From the NCBI GenBank assembly GCA_009377535.1, contig WHTV01000025.1, positions 1-44,695 on the forward strand: a stretch of DNA of 44,695 nucleotides, in the 5' to 3' direction. Made by a program: the position numbers and the translations under genes. Numbering within the stretch: position 1 is the first letter of the stretch; every line of letters begins with the position of its first letter. Of the stretch, positions 41,536-44,695 are shown in pieces. The notes under the pieces were generated by a model, which had not been told where the DNA came from, searched no databases, and was given only the letters and a program-made list of their open reading frames with translations. This DNA comes from Kiloniellaceae bacterium. Its GTDB lineage: Bacteria > Pseudomonadota > Alphaproteobacteria > Kiloniellales > Kiloniellaceae.

Positions 41536-42160
41536 ATGCTCGTCGCCATCGACGCCGGTAATACCAACGTGGTCTTCGCGATCTTCGACGGAGAGACCCT
41601 GCGCGCCAAGTGGCGCGCTTCCAGCGATGCCAAGCGCACGGCCGACGAGTACGCCGTCTGGCTGACCCAGTTGATGGCGCTGCAGGACCTGAAACCCGCA
41701 GACATCACCGGCGCCATCATCGCCAACGTGGTGCCGGCTTCGGCCTACAACCTGAACACTCTCTGCAGCGCGTTCTTCAAGGTCGAGCCGATGGTTGTCG
41801 GCGACCCGACGCTCGACATCGGCATCGAGGTCCATATGGACCACCCGGAAGCCGTCGGCGCCGACCGCCTGGTGAACGCCCTGGCCGCCCACCGCACCTA
41901 TGGCGGCCCGCTCATCGTGATAGACTTCGGCACCGCCACCACCTTCGACATCGTCGGCCCGCAAGGCGCCTACGAAGGTCGGCCTCATCGAGGGGCTGAC
42001 CGCGCGCATACGAGAAGAATACGGCCAGTCCATGCGGGTGATCGCCACCGGCGGGCTGGCGACGCTTTACGCCGAGGCGGCCCCGGTCATCGAGGCCGTC
42101 GACCCCGACCTCACGCTTCGCGGACTCCGCTTGATCCACGCGGCCAACAGCAAGGACTGA
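41536..42160 (+). pseudogene. coaX: Type III pantothenate kinase, broken by an internal deletion
   Basis: CoaX makes 4'-phosphopantothenate, the first step of CoA synthesis. The first 148 codons are normal: DAGNTNVVFAIFDGE, HPEAVGADRLVNALAAHRTYGG, and IDFGTATTFDIVGPQGAYEG. The normal end follows, VGLIEGLTARIREEYGQSMRVIATGGLATLYAEAA in part, to a TGA at 42158. It is in another frame, joined at about 41977-41980. In relatives roughly 50 residues lie between, from GVIAPG to FWGY. That part, including a phosphate-binding loop, is missing here. Read without shift, the frame runs out of family after 148 residues and into the start of rnj. The gene should not make active enzyme unless the join is a sequencing or assembly error. 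Confidence 0.85.
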
Positions 42161-42164
42161 CTGC

Positions 42165-43844
42165 ATGGCCAAACTCTATTCCGGAAAGGACCTCGGCGAC
42201 GAGGATCTCTACTTCGTTCCACTCGGCGGGACCGGTGAGATCGGCATGAACCTCAATCTCTACGGCCACAAGGGCGCCTGGCTGATGGTCGATCTCGGCA
42301 TCATCTTCGGCGATCCGCGGTTGCCGGGTATCGACGTCGAGATGCCGGACCCGAGCTTCATCGTGGAGCGGCGCGCTGACCTGGCGGGGCTGGTCCTGAC
42401 CCACGCCCACGAGGACCACATCGGCGCGGTGCCCTATCTCTGGGAGCGCCTGCGCTGCCCCATCTATGCGACCAAGTTCACCGCGGCGCTGCTGCGCCGC
42501 AAGCTGGCCGAGGTGGGCCTGCTCGACGAAGCGCCGCTGACCGAAGTGCCGCTCTCCGGCAGCTTCTCTGTCGGCCCCTTCGAGATCGAGCTGATCACCC
42601 TGACCCACTCGATCCCGGAACCCAACGCCTTGGTCATCCGCACCGCCGCCGGCACGGTGCTGCACACCGGCGACTGGAAGCTCGATCCCACGCCGCTGGT
42701 CGGCGAGACCTACGACGAGCAGCGCCTCAAGGCTCTGGCCGACGAAAACATCCTCGCCATGGTCGGCGATTCCACCAATTCCATGGTCTGGGGCGACGCG
42801 GGCTCCGAGTCCGAGGTGCGCGAGCAGCTGCTGAAGGTGGTGCAGTCCCTGAAGCAGCGCGTCGCCGTGGCCTGCTTCGCCAGCAACGTGGCCCGGCTGG
42901 AGACCGTCATCCAGGTCGCCGAGGACTGCGGCCGACGGGTCTGCCTGCTCGGCCGCTCGATGCACCGCATCGTCGAGTGCGCGCGGGAGACCGGCTACCT
43001 CCAGGGACATCGGCCGTTCCTCTCCGAGAGCGAGATCGACTACCTGCCGCGCGACGAGGTGCTGTTGCTCTGCACCGGCAGCCAGGGCGAGCCGCGCGCC
43101 GCCCTTTGGCGCATTGCCCGTGGCGACTACCCGAACGTGGCGCTCGAGGCCGACGATGTGGTTATCTTCTCGTCGCGGGTCATCCCCGGCAACGACACCG
43201 CGATCTTCGAACTGCAGAACGCGCTCGCCGAGTCAGGCATCCGGGTGATCACCGATGACGACCACGACATCCATGTCTCCGGCCACCCGGGCCGCGACGA
43301 GCTGGTGCAGATGTACCAGTGGGTGCGGCCCCGCGTTGCGATCCCGGTGCACGGCGAGGCGCGCCACCTCGCCGCCCATGCGGAAATCGCCAAGCAGTGC
43401 CAGGTGCCGCAGCAGATCGTCTGCCGCAACGGCTCGGTCATCCGCCTGGCGCCGGGCGACGCGCAGGTCGTCGGCAAGGTGCCGAGCGGCCGGCTGGTCT
43501 ACGACGGCCGCCGCCTGCTGTCGCGCGAAAGCCCGGTGCTGAAGGGCCGCCAGAAGCTGGTGTTCAACGGTGCCGTCGCTGTGACCCTGGTGATGGACGA
43601 GCGCGGCGCCCTCGACGGCGAGCCGGAAATCTCCACCGTCGGCCTCTACGAACCGGCTGAGGAAGACGAGCATCTGGACGAGATCGAGTTGGCGATCCGC
43701 GACGCCGTCAAGCGCCTCGGCCGGCGCGAGCGCAAGGACGATGCGGCGGTGGAGGAGGCGGCCCGCGTGGCGGTGCGACGCGTGGTGAACCGCCTGCTCG
43801 GCAAAAAGCCGATGACCATGGTGCACGTCATCCGCCTCGAGTAG
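42165..43844 (+). CDS. rnj: Ribonuclease J
   Basis: A 559-residue metallo-beta-lactamase/beta-CASP nuclease with both 5'-to-3' exonuclease and endonuclease activity in the family, acting in RNA maturation and decay. The zinc site is H80-x-H82-x-D84-H85 (LTHAHEDHIGAVP), with later LHTGDWKLD and the beta-CASP motifs GDSTNSM, CTGSQGEPRAAL, and HVSGHPGRDELVQM with HGEARHLAAHA. The C-terminal domain is complete. The start ATG is five bases after the coaX end. Its translation may depend on ribosomes from coaX, which now end early in one frame but continue past it in the other. Confidence 0.96.
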   Translation: MAKLYSGKDLGDEDLYFVPLGGTGEIGMNLNLYGHKGAWLMVDLGIIFGDPRLPGIDVEMPDPSFIVERRADLAGLVLTHAHEDHIGAVPYLWERLRCPIYATKFTAALLRRKLAEVGLLDEAPLTEVPLSGSFSVGPFEIELITLTHSIPEPNALVIRTAAGTVLHTGDWKLDPTPLVGETYDEQRLKALADENILAMVGDSTNSMVWGDAGSESEVREQLLKVVQSLKQRVAVACFASNVARLETVIQVAEDCGRRVCLLGRSMHRIVECARETGYLQGHRPFLSESEIDYLPRDEVLLLCTGSQGEPRAALWRIARGDYPNVALEADDVVIFSSRVIPGNDTAIFELQNALAESGIRVITDDDHDIHVSGHPGRDELVQMYQWVRPRVAIPVHGEARHLAAHAEIAKQCQVPQQIVCRNGSVIRLAPGDAQVVGKVPSGRLVYDGRRLLSRESPVLKGRQKLVFNGAVAVTLVMDERGALDGEPEISTVGLYEPAEEDEHLDEIELAIRDAVKRLGRRERKDDAAVEEAARVAVRRVVNRLLGKKPMTMVHVIRLE

Positions 43845-43890
43845 GCAAGGGCATGGCAGGTCGAAGGAAGAGGAAGGAGGAGGTGAGGGC

Positions 43891-44295
43891 ATGATCGGCA
43901 GGCTGAACCACGTGGCCATTGCGGTGCCGGACCTGGAAGCCGCTGCCGGTATCTATCGCAGCATGCTCGGCGCCGAGGTGTCCGAGGCGGTGGCGCAGCC
44001 CAAGCACGGGGTCACGGTGATCTTCGTGAACCTGCCCAACACCAAGATCGAGCTGCTGCATCCCCTGGGCGGAGCTTCGCCCATCGCGGCCTTCCTCGAG
44101 CGCAACCCCTCCGGCGGCATCCACCATATCTGCTACGAGGTCGATGACATCTTGGCCGCGCGCGACCGCCTGAAGGCGGCGGGTGCGCGGGTGCTGGGCG
44201 ACGGCGAGCCGAAGACCGGCGCCCACGACAAGCCGGTGCTCTTCCTGCACCCCAAGGACTTCTGCGGCACGCTCATCGAGCTCGAGCAGGCCTGA
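43891..44295 (+). CDS. mce: Methylmalonyl-CoA epimerase
   Basis: A 134-residue protein with two VOC (glyoxalase-like) beta-alpha-beta modules. It interconverts the 2R and 2S forms of methylmalonyl-CoA in propionate catabolism. Metal ligands by family pattern are H7 (LNHVAIAV), E54 (TKIELLHPLG), H79 (GGIHHICYEVDD) and E130 (GTLIELEQA). The last part, HPKDFCGTLIELEQ, is a signature of this enzyme. GGAGGAGG precedes the ATG. Its TGA shares a base with the next ATG. Confidence 0.94.
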   Translation: MIGRLNHVAIAVPDLEAAAGIYRSMLGAEVSEAVAQPKHGVTVIFVNLPNTKIELLHPLGGASPIAAFLERNPSGGIHHICYEVDDILAARDRLKAAGARVLGDGEPKTGAHDKPVLFLHPKDFCGTLIELEQA

Positions 44296-44558
44296 TGAAC
44301 TGGTTCACCGGCGTTCTCGTCTACTGCATGGTCTGGATGGTGGTGCTGCTCACCGTGCTGCCCTGGGGCGTGCGGCCGCCGGATGCGCCGGAGGCCGGCC
44401 ACGAGCCGGGCGCCCCGGAGCGGCCCATGATGCTGAAAAAGTTCGTCGCGACCACTCTGATCGCCACGTTGGTCTGGGTGGCGGTCTATGTCGTGATCGA
44501 CCAGGGCTGGATTTCCTTCCGTGACAGCGTCGAGCCCTTCGTGAAACCCAACTCCTGA
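44295..44558 (+). CDS. DUF1467 family inner-membrane protein
   Basis: An 87-residue protein with two membrane segments: WFTGVLVYCMVWMVVLLTVLPWGV at the N-terminus (in part) and FVATTLIATLVWVAVYVVIDQ at about 49-69. A short Pro/Glu-rich loop (RPPDAPEAGHEPGAPERP) lies between. The pattern is that of the DUF1467 family, which is alphaproteobacterial and typically follows mce. Function is unknown. The one-base overlap with mce points to cotranslation. Confidence 0.87.
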   Translation: MNWFTGVLVYCMVWMVVLLTVLPWGVRPPDAPEAGHEPGAPERPMMLKKFVATTLIATLVWVAVYVVIDQGWISFRDSVEPFVKPNS

Positions 44559-44568
44559 GCGCCCGCCC

Positions 44569-44695
44569 ATGAGCAGCTACTGCGACTATGCCCCCGACCA
44601 TCCGATTCATGCCCACTATCACGACCGCGAATACGGCTTCCCGGTCGACGACGAGGCGGTCCTCTTCGAGCGGCTGGTGCTGGAGATCAACCAGG
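44569..44695 (+). CDS. tag: DNA-3-methyladenine glycosylase I, N-terminal part
   Basis: The ATG at 44569 opens a frame that runs off the window with 42 residues visible: MSSYCDYAPDHPIHAHYHD, then REYGFPVDDEAVLFERLVLEINQ. This is the beginning of the Tag/AdiI family, which removes 3-methyladenine from alkylated DNA. The early Cys and two His (C5, H14 or H17 region) belong to the zinc-binding site together with C-terminal residues not seen here. It starts ten bases after the DUF1467 stop. Confidence 0.82.
   Translation, partial: MSSYCDYAPDHPIHAHYHDREYGFPVDDEAVLFERLVLEINQ

Overview
The window is a GC-rich (roughly 65 %) stretch of a chromosome that looks alphaproteobacterial, most likely from the order Rhodospirillales in the broad sense (inference). 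The grounds are gene content and order: a glnB-glnA pair behind a sigma-54 promoter, tig-clpP-clpX-lon-hupB followed by tRNA-Val and tRNA-Asp, a complete 14-gene nuo operon with separate nuoC and nuoD running into birA-coaX-rnj-mce-DUF1467, TTAA-N7-TTAA boxes of the CtrA type, and a parS-like palindrome. No integrase, transposase, phage gene or CRISPR array is visible, so this is mostly core genome with a few lineage-specific pieces.

Region by region. Positions 1-5500 hold the tail of an unrecognised gene, a stand-alone Lrp/AsnC ligand-binding protein, a GNAT acetyltransferase, an RhlE-like DEAD-box helicase, an isochorismatase-like hydrolase, an alpha/beta hydrolase and an MFS transporter. 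Positions 5570-9250 hold a REP-like palindromic repeat, parE, an acyl-CoA thioesterase overlapping a small secreted protein, and a transglutaminase-like cysteine protease whose ribosome binding site lies in a hairpin. An AT-rich gap with CtrA-like boxes leads to the nitrogen genes glnA and glnB (9719-11548) and a class I aminotransferase. Positions 13125-15363 hold tRNA-His, an XRE-type regulator with an odd start, an unrecognised exported envelope-like protein, and an AT-rich gap with a 15-bp palindrome and a parS-like site. Then come an HpcH/HpaI aldolase overlapping nnr (NAD(P)HX repair), two small paralogous proteins of unknown function and tRNA-Leu. Positions 18850-25684 are the proteostasis block (trigger factor, ClpP, ClpX, Lon) ending with HU. 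After two tRNA genes, 26449-40742 encode all 14 subunits of NADH:quinone oxidoreductase. The tail holds biotin ligase, a type III pantothenate kinase gene broken by an internal out-of-frame deletion, RNase J, methylmalonyl-CoA epimerase, a DUF1467 membrane protein and the start of a 3-methyladenine DNA glycosylase I.

How the genes work together. The nuo cluster is one tightly packed operon with many overlapping or abutting genes, making the proton-pumping complex I. Tig, ClpXP and Lon cover folding of new chains and regulated proteolysis. GlnB and GlnA are sensor and effector of ammonium assimilation, with the expected uridylylation and adenylylation tyrosines present. The points most worth following are the broken coaX, the parS-like site at 14968, the CtrA-like boxes in front of two envelope genes, the sequestered ribosome binding site of the protease gene, the small paralogue pair at 17784-18507, and an XRE gene with a strong Shine-Dalgarno sequence but no canonical start codon behind it.
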